Source: Adiantum capillus-veneris (Eukaryota > Streptophyta > Polypodiopsida > Polypodiales > Pteridaceae). From it: a stretch of 64,000 nucleotides of DNA. The translations under genes were made by a program, and so were the position numbers. Below, piece by piece: positions 44,853-56,105 of the stretch. The stretch covers positions 59,591,120-59,655,119 of the forward strand of contig CM043956.1 in the NCBI GenBank assembly GCA_014529385.2, given 5' to 3'. Below the pieces are notes generated by a model. It was not told the origin of the DNA and did not search any database. It saw nothing but the letters and a program-made list of their open reading frames with translations. Numbering within the stretch: the first letter of the stretch is position 1; every line of letters begins with the position of its first letter.

Positions 44853-46343
44853 ATGGCTTTCTCTTATCCGGAATTTCATGGAAGAAGTGGTGAAGATGCG
44901 GAAGACTTTCTGGAGCAAGTCGAGGTGGCATGCATAAGCAACAATATGTGTGATGAGGATAAGATTTTGAGGCTATTTGGATTGCTTTTGAAAGATGAGG
45001 CCCATGTTTGGTTCATGGATTTGGAAGCTAAAGAAGCAGTGGCTTCTTCTTATGGTTTGAGTCTTGACAAGTTTATAGAAGCTTTTTTAGAGCATTTCCA
45101 GGTTGTGGAAGATGCAAATGTAGTATGGAATGAACTCAATGCTCTTAAGCAAGGTTCTTGTCAAGGTGTTGATGCCTATGTACAAAGTTTTACACATTTA
45201 TGGACTCGTTGGTGTGTTGCTCTTAAGGATGAGACCCCCCCTTGTTCATTCAAGAAAAGTTTTTTTGTTGATGGTTTGTCACCTTGGTTGCATTTTGAGG
45301 TTGAGTTGAAGAGGCCCGAGTCTTTTGAAGATGCAGTATGCATTGCAAAGCACAAGGAATGGAAGTTTAAGCATCTTGAGGAACATGGTATCAGTACAGG
45401 TATGCATGTGCAAAATGGATTTGACATGGAAGATGAAGTTAATCCTAAGCAGGTGAAAAGTAGCCTATCCTATGATGTTTCTCGTTTCTTCCCAAGGTCT
45501 ATTGTGAAGCGTAAAGAGGTCTTGCAGGTTGACAGGTTTATGGAAGAGCCTAAAGAGGTGAGTAATGCTTTGGATACAGGATTGAAAAGTCTTGAAGAGG
45601 ATGCATTGGCTACTTGTGTACCTTGTGATTCTGGGTGTGAGTGTGAGGTTGAGGTTATTGATGATGAGCACGTATCTTTGGATACTAGTTCCTTGGAAAT
45701 TAGGGAAGAGGGCAAGGTTGAGAGCCATTTTGTGGATTTGTTGGATGTGGAGCCTGTTTTGAAGCCATATTTTGATGTATGTGCAGTGATTGAACCAATT
45801 TGTGAGCATGATTGTGGTTTAGAGAAGGGATCTGTATTCTTGGAGACTGATGAACCCATGCTAGAAGCTATGGATAGTGGTGCCAGCCATGATTATGATG
45901 TGGATAAAGTTATGTGTGATGATGAGTATGCTTATGATGATGAGAAGGGGTTTGGCATATATGAGTCCAATCTCAGCTATGTGGATGCCTATGCTAGGGA
46001 TATGTGTGCTGCGGGGATACTTTTGTGCTTTGGATATCAACAACTTTACCTTCACACAATTCTTTTAGCTACTTGGGTGCATGATTTGCAGGTTGTTGCT
46101 ATGGATGGTAAAGCCAAGATGCCAGGTGATGAGTCACTTGAGTTGTCTCTATCGGTTGGGTTGAATGTGGCATGCAATATTTATGCTTTTGGAACTCCAG
46201 ACAGGGCGGATGTGTTAGTTGGATATGCCTTAGGTGCATTTTGGTTGATTGGTGACAAATATATGTGTGGTGTTATGATGCTTCTTGTGAATCAGGCGAT
46301 ATGTCTTTGGCCTTTTGATCCAGGTGGAATGAGCATCTACTAG
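44853..46343 (+). CDS. gag-like protein, unit 1 (496 aa)
   Basis: The first in-frame ATG is 44853 (MAFSYPEFHG); the frame is open upstream to 44778 but without an ATG. Residues 1-170 match the plant retrotransposon gag domain: FHGRSGEDAEDFLEQVEVA, DKILRLFGLLLKDEAHVWF, QGSCQGVDAYVQSFTHLWTR, SFFVDGLSPWLHFEVELKRP. Residues 200-370 are acidic and Cys-containing (DSGCECEVEVIDDEH). Residues 400-490 have two hydrophobic stretches (AGILLCFGYQQLYLHTILLA; VMMLLVNQAICLWPF). No CCHC zinc knuckle. Expected role is particle assembly and RNA packaging; enzymes would have to come from another element. Confidence 0.8.
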   Translation: MAFSYPEFHGRSGEDAEDFLEQVEVACISNNMCDEDKILRLFGLLLKDEAHVWFMDLEAKEAVASSYGLSLDKFIEAFLEHFQVVEDANVVWNELNALKQGSCQGVDAYVQSFTHLWTRWCVALKDETPPCSFKKSFFVDGLSPWLHFEVELKRPESFEDAVCIAKHKEWKFKHLEEHGISTGMHVQNGFDMEDEVNPKQVKSSLSYDVSRFFPRSIVKRKEVLQVDRFMEEPKEVSNALDTGLKSLEEDALATCVPCDSGCECEVEVIDDEHVSLDTSSLEIREEGKVESHFVDLLDVEPVLKPYFDVCAVIEPICEHDCGLEKGSVFLETDEPMLEAMDSGASHDYDVDKVMCDDEYAYDDEKGFGIYESNLSYVDAYARDMCAAGILLCFGYQQLYLHTILLATWVHDLQVVAMDGKAKMPGDESLELSLSVGLNVACNIYAFGTPDRADVLVGYALGAFWLIGDKYMCGVMMLLVNQAICLWPFDPGGMSIY

Positions 46344-46373
46344 TGCTGCTGCTGAGCATGAATGCTCTAGCAG

Positions 46374-46393
46374 GCTAGGGGGTGGGCAAATTA
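46374..46393 (+). promoter_or_regulatory. Polypurine tract, unit 1
   Basis: GGCTAGGGGGTGGGCAAATT precedes LTR 2. Purine-rich as required for plus-strand priming. Repeated before LTRs 3, 4 and 5. Confidence 0.65.
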
Positions 46394-47527
46394 TGTCAGG
46401 AGTTTTTTGGAGCAAGGGATTGCGCATATGTACATACACATGCATGGTGCATCAAATAAAGAATTGCCCATTTTCCAGAGCTAGGTGGTTACGTGGGGCC
46501 CACATGTGTACAAGTAGGACAGCATGTACATAGTTCATCGATTTTCACTATTACTAGTACCAGTGTGTCTTTTCTACACTAATGAGGAGTTGGTAGCGTG
46601 TAAAACTTCTCGAGGAAGCTATCCGCGGGCCGACGACATGAGGTAAGCAGGTGCGTCAGATGGCATCTAGTGGCGTCAGGAGGCCGAACGCGGTCAATAC
46701 TTGCACGCGGAGAAGTACGGACACAACGTGGGTGTTTTCTTGTGAGAGTTGCGCGGAAAGTTCATCATTAGGACCACTTTTTGGGACCACTTCACGTGGT
46801 GGCGAGATGCATTATTGGAAAAAAGCTAAGTGCGAGGTGTGCGAATGATGCAAAAAGGGGACAACTATGCACTGCGAGGTCAGTTTTTCGCCTGTTCGGG
46901 GTCCGTTTGAGGTCATCTAAAAGGCCAAGGGTGACCAAGTAATAAAGCTAAGTGTGGGAACTGAAAAACAAGAGAGAAGACCAGGAAAAACGTGGAGAAG
47001 AGAGGAGGAACAGCCGCAGCTGTGTTTTTGCTCATTTTGGAGCCTGTTTTGGACGTAAACTGCTCATCCGAGGTCGGATTTGAGCACTTTGACATTGTAG
47101 ACTGGGGTTTTGGGCCGTTCCGGACGCGATGGCGCTGTCCATTTTGCCAAATTCCTCACTCTTTTTCTGCTGTTTTTCTGTGTAATCTTCTCCGGTGAGT
47201 GAAGCTTCTTCTCCAATTTGTGATTGTATCTGGTATCTTTTACCCATATTGTGTGAGCTGTTTGCCCCATTGGTGTTGGCCCAAGCTCATTTGTATCTAA
47301 ACATCAGAAGTTCTCCTGTTTTGAGCTGAGTTTTTGTGTATGTGTGTGTGTGTCTGTTTGGAGTGGGCAAGTGGATAGTCTCTCTCCTCTCACTCCAGAG
47401 GTGTGTTCCCTGTCTCGGCCAGGTGTGTTGTGTAAGCCGAGTGGTGCCCCATAGTGTGTGTGTATCTTCCCAAGAGTGTGTGTCGGGTCGTTATAGAGGC
47501 GCTGTGTGTGTTTTCATCCCGCTCACA
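46394..47527 (+). repeat. TR-GAG LTR 2 (shared by units 1 and 2)
   Basis: 1,134 bp; shorter GT tract than LTR 1. About 15-20 base differences from LTR 1 by eye. Confidence 0.9.
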
Positions 47528-48277
47528 TTCTTTTGGCGCCCCCACTGAGGATCTTCTTCGAGTACCTTCTGCTTCGAGCTTCAAGCTTCGAGATTCGGGA
47601 TTACAGGTTGCAGACTACAGGTTACAGGTTACAGGTTACAGGGACATGGACAGGTACAGGTACATGTGATTCACATAGCTACAGGTAGCTGGAGTTTAGT
47701 GATATACTAGCAGTGATGTCACTTGCAGTTGTGGGTATGCATCATTTAGCGCCTGCTTGAGCGCATTGTCTACTGGATTGTACGTTACTTGTGGAAACTG
47801 CCATTGTACGCATTTGTGGAGCCATACTTGGTTGTATTTGGCAGTCCTAGCCATTTCTGAGACTTGGTCTGGAAGATAGTCATTTCTGAGACTTGACTAT
47901 ATGCGATTTGCATTAGCCTTCGTGTGAGGGTCGATAGCGTGAGGTTTTTATTGAGCTGGGGGATTCTCAAATGTAGAGATCCTTTCGGTGATACAGGTAG
48001 CTGGAGCACCCTTTTTGTGACCTCTCCATAGGCTATGTACTAGTGAGTCCTACTTGATGCTCGAGTTCTATTGTTGACAATTTATGCATACATAGACAAT
48101 CTATATTTTGGGTTCCTACTGCTCTACTTCTGAGGAAACTCTGTCGAAATTTTCCCAAGTTATGATGGCTGGTTTTTTGGTCTTTTGAGCCATTTTATGT
48201 TGTTATGCTGCTGAAATTTTGGCAAAATCAGAGGATAAGACAGGTGTGATTTCTTGGGAGCTTCATGGTTGGCTTTA

Positions 48278-48496
48278 ATGGATGATCAAAATGGACCTCA
48301 ATTCACTCCATTTCATTTAACTCAGAGAATCCAGATAAATGTTCATGTGTCAAGGAAGATTTTTTTCCAGCAGCGCATAGTCCTTATGTTCGGGCCAAGA
48401 AGATTACGAGAGATCCTGGAATGTCCTTTACCTGTTGTAATTCCAATGATCAACTATGAAAACTCATTTGATGTGCATGTGTTTGTCCCTATCTGA
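48278..48496 (+). CDS. Small leader ORF, unit 2
   Basis: Same 72-residue frame as at 44531, unchanged. Confidence 0.3.
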   Translation: MDDQNGPQFTPFHLTQRIQINVHVSRKIFFQQRIVLMFGPRRLREILECPLPVVIPMINYENSFDVHVFVPI

Positions 48497-48599
48497 AGTT
48501 GAGCTCTATTGAAGTTTCTGGGAATTGAGTCAGTCAAAAGTCTTGGGTTCTTGCACGTGTGTTCGAAGGGGTTCTCAAAGCATTGTAACTTGGGTAGCC

Positions 48600-50090
48600 A
48601 TGGCTTTCTCTTATCCGGAATTTCATGGAAGAAGTGGTGAAGATGCGGAAGACTTTCTGGAGCAAGTCGAGGTGGCATGCATAAGCAACAATATGTGTGA
48701 TGAGGATAAGATTTTGAGGCTATTTGGATTGCTTTTGAAAGATGAGGCCCATGTTTGGTTCATGGATTTGGAAGCTAAAGAAGCAGTGGCTTCTTCTTAT
48801 GGTTTGAGTCTTGACAAGTTTATAGAAGCTTTTTTAGAGCATTTCCAGGTTGTGGAAGATGCAAATGTAGTATGGAATGAACTCAATGCTCTTAAGCAAG
48901 GTTCTTGTCAAGGTGTTGATGCCTATGTACAAAGTTTTACACATTTATGGACTCGTTGGTGTGTTGCTCTTAAGGATGAGACCCCCCCTTGTTCATTCAA
49001 GAAAAGTTTTTTTGTTGATGGTTTGTCACCTTGGTTGCATTTTGAGGTTGAGTTGAAGAGGCCCGAGTCTTTTGAAGATGCAGTATGCATTGCAAAGCAC
49101 AAGGAATGGAAGTTTAAGCATCTTGAGGAACATGGTATCAGTACAGGTATGCATGTGCAAAATGGATTTGACATGGAAGATGAAGTTAATCCTAAGCAGG
49201 TGAAAAGTAGCCTATCCTATGATGTTTCTCGTTTCTTCCCAAGGTCTATTGTGAAGCGTAAAGAGGTCTTGCAGGTTGACAGGTTTATGGAAGAGCCTAA
49301 AGAGGTGAGTAATGCTTTGGATACAGGATTGAAAAGTCTTGAAGAGGATGCATTGGCTACTTGTGTACCTTGTGATTCTGGGTGTGAGTGTGAGGTTGAG
49401 GTTATTGATGATGAGCACGTATCTTTGGATACTAGTTCCTTGGAAATTAGGGAAGAGGGCAAGGTTGAGAGCCATTTTGTGGATTTGTTGGATGTGGAGC
49501 CTGTTTTGAAGCCATATTTTGATGTATGTGCAGTGATTGAACCAATTTGTGAGCATGATTGTGGTTTAGAGAAGGGATCTGTATTCTTGGAGACTGATGA
49601 ACCCATGCTAGAAGCTATGGATAGTGGTGCCAGCCATGATTATGATGTGGATAAAGTTATGTGTGATGATGAGTATGCTTATGATGATGAGAAGGGGTTT
49701 GGCATATATGAGTCCAATCTCAGCTATGTGGATGCCTATGCTAGGGATATGTGTGCTGCGGGGATACTTTTGTGCTTTGGATATCAACAACTTTACCTTC
49801 ACACAATTCTTTTAGCTACTTGGGTGCATGATTTGCAGGTTGTTGCTATGGATGGTAAAGCCAAGATGCCAGGTGATGAGTCACTTGAGTTGTCTCTATC
49901 GGTTGGGTTGAATGTGGCATGCAATATTTATGCTTTTGGAACTCCAGACAGGGCGGATGTGTTAGTTGGATATGCCTTAGGTGCATTTTGGTTGATTGGT
50001 GACAAATATATGTGTGGTGTTATGATGCTTCTTGTGAATCAGGCGATATGTCTTTGGCCTTTTGATCCAGGTGGAATGAGCATCTACTAG
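48600..50090 (+). CDS. gag-like protein, unit 2 (496 aa)
   Basis: Same protein as unit 1, residue for residue, and apparently base for base over the ORF, although the LTRs on each side differ. Followed by the same polypurine tract and LTR 3. Confidence 0.8.
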   Translation: MAFSYPEFHGRSGEDAEDFLEQVEVACISNNMCDEDKILRLFGLLLKDEAHVWFMDLEAKEAVASSYGLSLDKFIEAFLEHFQVVEDANVVWNELNALKQGSCQGVDAYVQSFTHLWTRWCVALKDETPPCSFKKSFFVDGLSPWLHFEVELKRPESFEDAVCIAKHKEWKFKHLEEHGISTGMHVQNGFDMEDEVNPKQVKSSLSYDVSRFFPRSIVKRKEVLQVDRFMEEPKEVSNALDTGLKSLEEDALATCVPCDSGCECEVEVIDDEHVSLDTSSLEIREEGKVESHFVDLLDVEPVLKPYFDVCAVIEPICEHDCGLEKGSVFLETDEPMLEAMDSGASHDYDVDKVMCDDEYAYDDEKGFGIYESNLSYVDAYARDMCAAGILLCFGYQQLYLHTILLATWVHDLQVVAMDGKAKMPGDESLELSLSVGLNVACNIYAFGTPDRADVLVGYALGAFWLIGDKYMCGVMMLLVNQAICLWPFDPGGMSIY

Positions 50091-50140
50091 TGCTGCTGCT
50101 GAGCATGAATGCTCTAGCAGGCTAGGGGGTGGGCAAATTA

Positions 50141-51280
50141 TGTCAGGAGTTTTTTGGAGCAAGGGATTGCACATATGTACATACACATGCATGGTGCATC
50201 AAATAAAGAATTGCCCATTTTCCAGAGCTAGGTGGTTACGTGGGGCCCACATGTGTACAAGTAGGACAGCATGTACATAGTTCATCGATTTTCACTATTA
50301 CCAGTACCAGTGTGTCTTTTCTACAATAATGAGGAGTTGGTAGTGCGTAAAACTTCTCGAGGAAGCTATCCGCGGGCCGACAACATGAGGTAAGCAGGTG
50401 CGTCAGATGGCATCTAGTGGCGTCAGGAGGCCGAACGCGGTCAAGTCTTGCACGCGGAGAAGTACGGACACAACGTGGGTGTTTTCTTGTGAGAGTTGCG
50501 CGGAAAGTTCATCATTAGGACCACTTTTTGGGGCCACTTCACGTGGTGGCGAGATGCATTATTGGAAAAAATCTAAGTGCCAGGTGTGCGAATGATGCAA
50601 AAAGGGGACAACTATGCACTGCGAGGTCAGTTTTTGGCCTGTTCGGGGTCCGTTTGAGGTCATCTAAAAGGCCAAGGGTGACCAAGTAATAAAGATAAGT
50701 GTGGGAACTGAAAAACAAGAGAGAAGACCAGAAAAAATGTGGAGAAGAGAGGAGGAACAGCCGCAGCTGTGTTTTTGCTCATTTTGGAGCCTGTTTTGGC
50801 CGTAAACTGCTCATCCGAGGTCGGATTTGAGCACTTTGACATTGTAGACTGGGGTTTTGGGCCATTCCGGACACGATGGCGCTGTCCATTTTGCCAAATT
50901 CCTCACTCTTTTTCTGCTGTTTTTCTGTGTAATCTTCTCCGGTGAGTGAAGCTTCTTCTCCAATTTGTGATTGTATCTGGTATCTTTTACCCATATTGTG
51001 TGAGCTGTTTGCCCCATTGGTGTTGGCCCAAGCTCATTTGTATCTAAACATCAGAAGTTCTCCTATTTTGAGCTGAGTTTTTGTGTCTGTGTGTGTGTGT
51101 GTGTGTCTGTTTGGAGTGGGCAAGTGGATAGTCTCTCTCCTCTCACTCCAGAGGTGTGTTCCCTGTCTCGGCCAGGTGTGTTGTGTAAGCCGAGTGGTGC
51201 CCCATAGTGTGTGTGTATCTTCCCAAGAGTGTGTGTCGGGTCGTTATAGAGGCGCTGTGTGTGTTTTCATCCCGCTCACA
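50141..51280 (+). repeat. TR-GAG LTR 3
   Basis: 1,140 bp. Shares several variants with LTR 4 (CCGACAACATG, AAAGATAAG, CCATTCCGGACACG) that LTRs 1 and 2 lack. Confidence 0.9.
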
Positions 51281-52030
51281 TTCTTTTGGCGCCCCCACTG
51301 AGGATCTTCTTCGAGTACCTTCTGCTTCGAGCTTCAAGCTTCGAGATTCGGGATTACAGGTTGCAGACTACAGGTTACAGGTTACAGGTTACAGGGACAT
51401 GGACAAGTACAGGTACATGTGATTCACATAGCTACAGGTAGCTGGAGTTTAGTGATATACTAGCAGTGATGTCACTTGCAGTTGTGGGTATGCATCATTT
51501 AGCGCCTGCTTGAGCGCATTGTCTACTGGATTGTACGTTACTTGTGGAAACTACCATTGTACGCATTTGTGGAGCCATACTTGGTTGTATTTGGCAGTCC
51601 CAGCCATTTCTGAGACTTGGTCTGGAAGATAGTCATTTCTGAGACTTGACTATATGCGATTTGCATTAGCCTTCGTGTGAGGGTCGATAGCGTGAGGTTT
51701 TTATTGAGCTGGGGGATTCTCAAATGTAGAGATCCTTTCGGTGATACAGGTAGCTGGAGCACCCTTTTTGTGACCTCTCCATAGGCTATGTACTAGTGAG
51801 TCCTACTTGATGCTCGAGTTCTATTGTTGACAATTTATGCATACATAGACAATCTATATTTTGGGTTCCTACTGCTCTACTTCTGAGGAAACTCTGTCGA
51901 AATTTTCCCAAGTTATGATGGCTGGTTTTTTGGTCTTTTGAGCCATTTTATGTTGTTATGCTGCTGAAATTTTGGCAAAATCAGAGGATAAGACAGGTGT
52001 GATTTCTTGGGAGCTTCATGGTTGGCTTTA

Positions 52031-52249
52031 ATGGATGATCAAAATGGACCTCAATTCACTCCATTTCATTTAACTCAGAGAATCCAGATAAATGTTCATG
52101 TGTCAAGGAAGATTTTTTTCCAGCAGCGCATAGTCCTTATGTTCGGGCCAAGAAGATTACGAGAGATCCTGGAATGTCCTTTACCTGTTGTAATTCCAAT
52201 GATCAACTATGAAAACTCATTTGATGTGCATGTGTTTGTCCCTATCTGA
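52031..52249 (+). CDS. Small leader ORF, unit 3
   Basis: Same 72-residue frame as unit 1. Confidence 0.3.
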   Translation: MDDQNGPQFTPFHLTQRIQINVHVSRKIFFQQRIVLMFGPRRLREILECPLPVVIPMINYENSFDVHVFVPI

Positions 52250-52352
52250 AGTTGAGCTCTATTGAAGTTTCTGGGAATTGAGTCAGTCAAAAGTCTTGGG
52301 TTCTTGCACGTGTGTTCGAAGGGGTTCTCAAAGCATTGTAACTTGGGTAGCC

Positions 52353-53843
52353 ATGGCTTTCTCTTATCCGGAATTTCATGGAAGAAGTGGTGAAGATGCG
52401 GAAGACTTTCTGGAGCAAGTCGAGGTGGCATGCATAAGCAACAATATGTGTGATGAGGATAAGATTTTGAGGCTATTTGGATTGCTTTTGAAAGATGAGG
52501 CCCATGTTTGGTTCATGGATTTGGAAGCTAAAGAAGCAGTGGCTTCTTCTTATGGTTTGAGTCTTGACAAGTTTATAGAAGCTTTTTTAGAGCATTTCCA
52601 GGTTGTGGAAGATGCAAATGTAGTATGGAATGAACTCAATGCTCTTAAGCAAGGTTCTTGTCAAGGTGTTGATGCCTATGTACAAAGTTTTACACATTTA
52701 TGGACTCGTTGGTGTGTTGCTCTTAAGGATGAGACCCCCCCTTGTTCATTCAAGAAAAGTTTTTTTGTTGATGGTTTGTCACCTTGGTTGCATTTTGAGG
52801 TTGAGTTGAAGAGGCCCGAGTCTTTTGAAGATGCAGTATGCATTGCAAAGCACAAGGAATGGAAGTTTAAGCATCTTGAGGAACATGGTATCAGTACAGG
52901 TATGCATGTGCAAAATGGATTTGACATGGAAGATGAAGTTAATCCTAAGCAGGTGAAAAGTAGCCTATCCTATGATGTTTCTCGTTTCTTCCCAAGGTCT
53001 ATTGTGAAGCGTAAAGAGGTCTTGCAGGTTGACAGGTTTATGGAAGAGCCTAAAGAGGTGAGTAATGCTTTGGATACAGGATTGAAAAGTCTTGAAGAGG
53101 ATGCATTGGCTACTTGTGTACCTTGTGATTCTGGGTGTGAGTGTGAGGTTGAGGTTATTGATGATGAGCACGTATCTTTGGATACTAGTTCCTTGGAAAT
53201 TAGGGAAGAGGGCAAGGTTGAGAGCCATTTTGTGGATTTGTTGGATGTGGAGCCTGTTTTGAAGCCATATTTTGATGTATGTGCAGTGATTGAACCAATT
53301 TGTGAGCATGATTGTGGTTTAGAGAAGGGATCTGTATTCTTGGAGACTGATGAACCCATGCTAGAAGCTATGGATAGTGGTGCCAGCCATGATTATGATG
53401 TGGATAAAGTTATGTGTGATGATGAGTATGCTTATGATGATGAGAAGGGGTTTGGCATATATGAGTCCAATCTCAGCTATGTGGATGCCTATGCTAGGGA
53501 TATGTGTGCTGCGGGGATACTTTTGTGCTTTGGATATCAACAACTTTACCTTCACACAATTCTTTTAGCTACTTGGGTGCATGATTTGCAGGTTGTTGCT
53601 ATGGATGGTAAAGCCAAGATGCCAGGTGATGAGTCACTTGAGTTGTCTCTATCGGTTGGGTTGAATGTGGCATGCAATATTTATGCTTTTGGAACTCCAG
53701 ACAGGGCGGATGTGTTAGTTGGATATGCCTTAGGTGCATTTTGGTTGATTGGTGACAAATATATGTGTGGTGTTATGATGCTTCTTGTGAATCAGGCGAT
53801 ATGTCTTTGGCCTTTTGATCCAGGTGGAATGAGCATCTACTAG
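52353..53843 (+). CDS. gag-like protein, unit 3 (496 aa)
   Basis: Same protein as units 1 and 2. Unit 3 lies exactly 7,500 bp from unit 1, and the lines compared across the ORF are the same in both. Confidence 0.8.
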   Translation: MAFSYPEFHGRSGEDAEDFLEQVEVACISNNMCDEDKILRLFGLLLKDEAHVWFMDLEAKEAVASSYGLSLDKFIEAFLEHFQVVEDANVVWNELNALKQGSCQGVDAYVQSFTHLWTRWCVALKDETPPCSFKKSFFVDGLSPWLHFEVELKRPESFEDAVCIAKHKEWKFKHLEEHGISTGMHVQNGFDMEDEVNPKQVKSSLSYDVSRFFPRSIVKRKEVLQVDRFMEEPKEVSNALDTGLKSLEEDALATCVPCDSGCECEVEVIDDEHVSLDTSSLEIREEGKVESHFVDLLDVEPVLKPYFDVCAVIEPICEHDCGLEKGSVFLETDEPMLEAMDSGASHDYDVDKVMCDDEYAYDDEKGFGIYESNLSYVDAYARDMCAAGILLCFGYQQLYLHTILLATWVHDLQVVAMDGKAKMPGDESLELSLSVGLNVACNIYAFGTPDRADVLVGYALGAFWLIGDKYMCGVMMLLVNQAICLWPFDPGGMSIY

Positions 53844-53893
53844 TGCTGCTGCTGAGCATGAATGCTCTAGCAGGCTAGGGGGTGGGCAAATTA

Positions 53894-55033
53894 TGTCAGG
53901 AGTTTTTTGGAGCAAGGGATTGCGCATATGTACATACACATGCATGGTGCATCAAATAAAGAATTGCCCATTTTCCAGAGCTAGGTGGTTACGTGGGGCC
54001 CACATGTGTACAAGTAGGACAGCATGTACATAGTTCATCGATTTTCACTATTACCAGTACCAGTGTGTCTTTTCTACAATAATGAGGAGTTGGTAGCGCG
54101 TAAAACTTCTCGAGGAAGCTATCCGCGGGCCGACAACATGAGGTAAGCAGGTGCGTCAGATGGCATCTAGTGGCGTCAGGAGGCCGAACGCGGTCAATAC
54201 TTGCACGCGGAGAAGTACGGACACAACGTGGGTGTTTTCTTGTGAGAGTTGCGCGGAAAGTTCATCATTAGGACCACTTTTTGGGGCCACTTCACGTGGT
54301 GGAGAGATGCATTATTGGAAAAAATCTAAGTGCCAGGTGTGCGAATGATGCAAAAAGGGGACAACTATGCACTGCGAGGTCAGTTTTTGGCCTGTTCGGG
54401 GTCCGTTTGAGGTCATCTAAAAGGCCAAGGGTGACCAAGTAATAAAGATAAGTGTGGGAACTGAAAAACAAGAGAGAAGACCAGAAAAAACGTGGAGAAG
54501 AGAGGAGGAACAGCCGCAGCTGTGTTTTTGCTCATTTTGGAGCCTGTTTTGGCCGTAAACTGCTCATCCGAGGTCGGATTTGAGCACTTTGACATTGTAG
54601 ACTGGGGTTTTGGGCCATTCCGGACACGATGGCGCTGTCCATTTTGCCAAATTCCTCACTCTTTTTCTGCTGTTTTTCTGTGTAATCTTCTCCGGTGAGT
54701 GAAGCTTCTTCTCCAATTTGTGATTGTATCTGGTATCTTTTACCCATATTGTGTGAGCTGTTTGCCCCATTGGTGTTGGCCCAAGCTCATTTGTATCTAA
54801 ACATCAGAAGTTCTCCTCTTTTGAGCTGAGTTTTTGTGTCTGTGTGTGTGTGTGTGTGTCTGTTTGGAGTGGGCAAGTGGATAGTCTCTCTCCTCTCACT
54901 CCAGAGGTGTGTTCCCTGTCTCGGCCAGGTGTGTTGTGTAAGCCGAGTGGTGCCCCATAGTGTGTGTGTATCTTCCCAAGAGTGTGTGTCGGGTCGTTAT
55001 AGAGGCGCTGTGTGTGTTTTCATCCCGCTCACA
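53894..55033 (+). repeat. TR-GAG LTR 4
   Basis: 1,140 bp, closest to LTR 3. Confidence 0.9.
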
Positions 55034-55783
55034 TTCTTTTGGCGCCCCCACTGAGGATCTTCTTCGAGTACCTTCTGCTTCGAGCTTCAAGCTTCGAGAT
55101 TCGGGATTACAGGTTGCAGACTACAGGTTACAGGTTACAGGTTACAGGGACATGGACAGGTACAGGTACATGTGATTCACATAGCTACAGGTAGCTGGAG
55201 TTTAGTGATATACTAGCAGTGATGTCACTTGCAGTTGTGGGTATGCATCATTTAGCGCCTGCTTGAGCGCATTGTCTACTGGATTGTACGTTACTTGTGG
55301 AAACTACCATTGTACGCATTTGTGGAGCCATACTTGGTTGTATTTGGCAGTCCCAGCCATTTCTGAGACTTGGTCTGGAAGATAGTCATTTCTGAGACTT
55401 GACTATATGCGATTTGCATTAGCCTTCGTGTGAGGGTCGATAGCGTGAGGTTTTTATTGAGCTGGGGGATTCTCAAATGTAGAGATCCTTTCGGTGATAC
55501 AGGTAGCTGGAGCACCCTTTTTGTGACCTCGCCATAGGCTATGTACTAGTGAGTCCTACTTGATGCTCGAGTTCTATTGTTGACAATTTATGCATACATA
55601 GACAATCTATATTTTGGGTTCCTACTGCTCTACTTCTGGGGAAACTCTGTCGAAATTTTCCCAAGTTATGATGGCTGGTTTTTTGGTCTTTTGAGCCATT
55701 TTATGTTGTTATGCTGCTGAAATTTTGGCAAAATCAGAGGATAAGACAGGTGTGATTTCTTGGGAGCTTCATGGTTGGCTTTA

Positions 55784-56002
55784 ATGGATGATCAAAATGG
55801 ACCTCAATTCACTCCATTTCATTTAACTCAGAGAATCCAGATAAATGTTCATGTGTCAAGGAAGATTTTTTTCCAGCAGCGCATAGTCCTTATGTTCGGG
55901 CCAAGAAGATTACGAGAGATCCTGGAATGTCCTTTACCTGTTGTAATTCCAATGATCAACTATGAAAACTCATTTGATGTGCATGTGTTTGTCCTTATCT
56001 GA
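55784..56002 (+). CDS. Small leader ORF, unit 4
   Basis: Same frame; the end reads VHVFVLI instead of VHVFVPI. Confidence 0.3.
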   Translation: MDDQNGPQFTPFHLTQRIQINVHVSRKIFFQQRIVLMFGPRRLREILECPLPVVIPMINYENSFDVHVFVLI

Positions 56003-56105
56003 AGTTGAGCTCTATTGAAGTTTCTGGGAATTGAGTCAGTCAAAAGTCTTGGGTTCTTGCACGTGTGTTCGAAGGGGTTCTCAAAGCATTGTAACTTGGG
56101 TAGCC

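Noticed and set aside
45465-45859. Minus-strand ORFs of 114 and 129 aa opposite gag (and in each unit)
   Set aside because: They persist only because gag is conserved; no domain, and they overlap each other.
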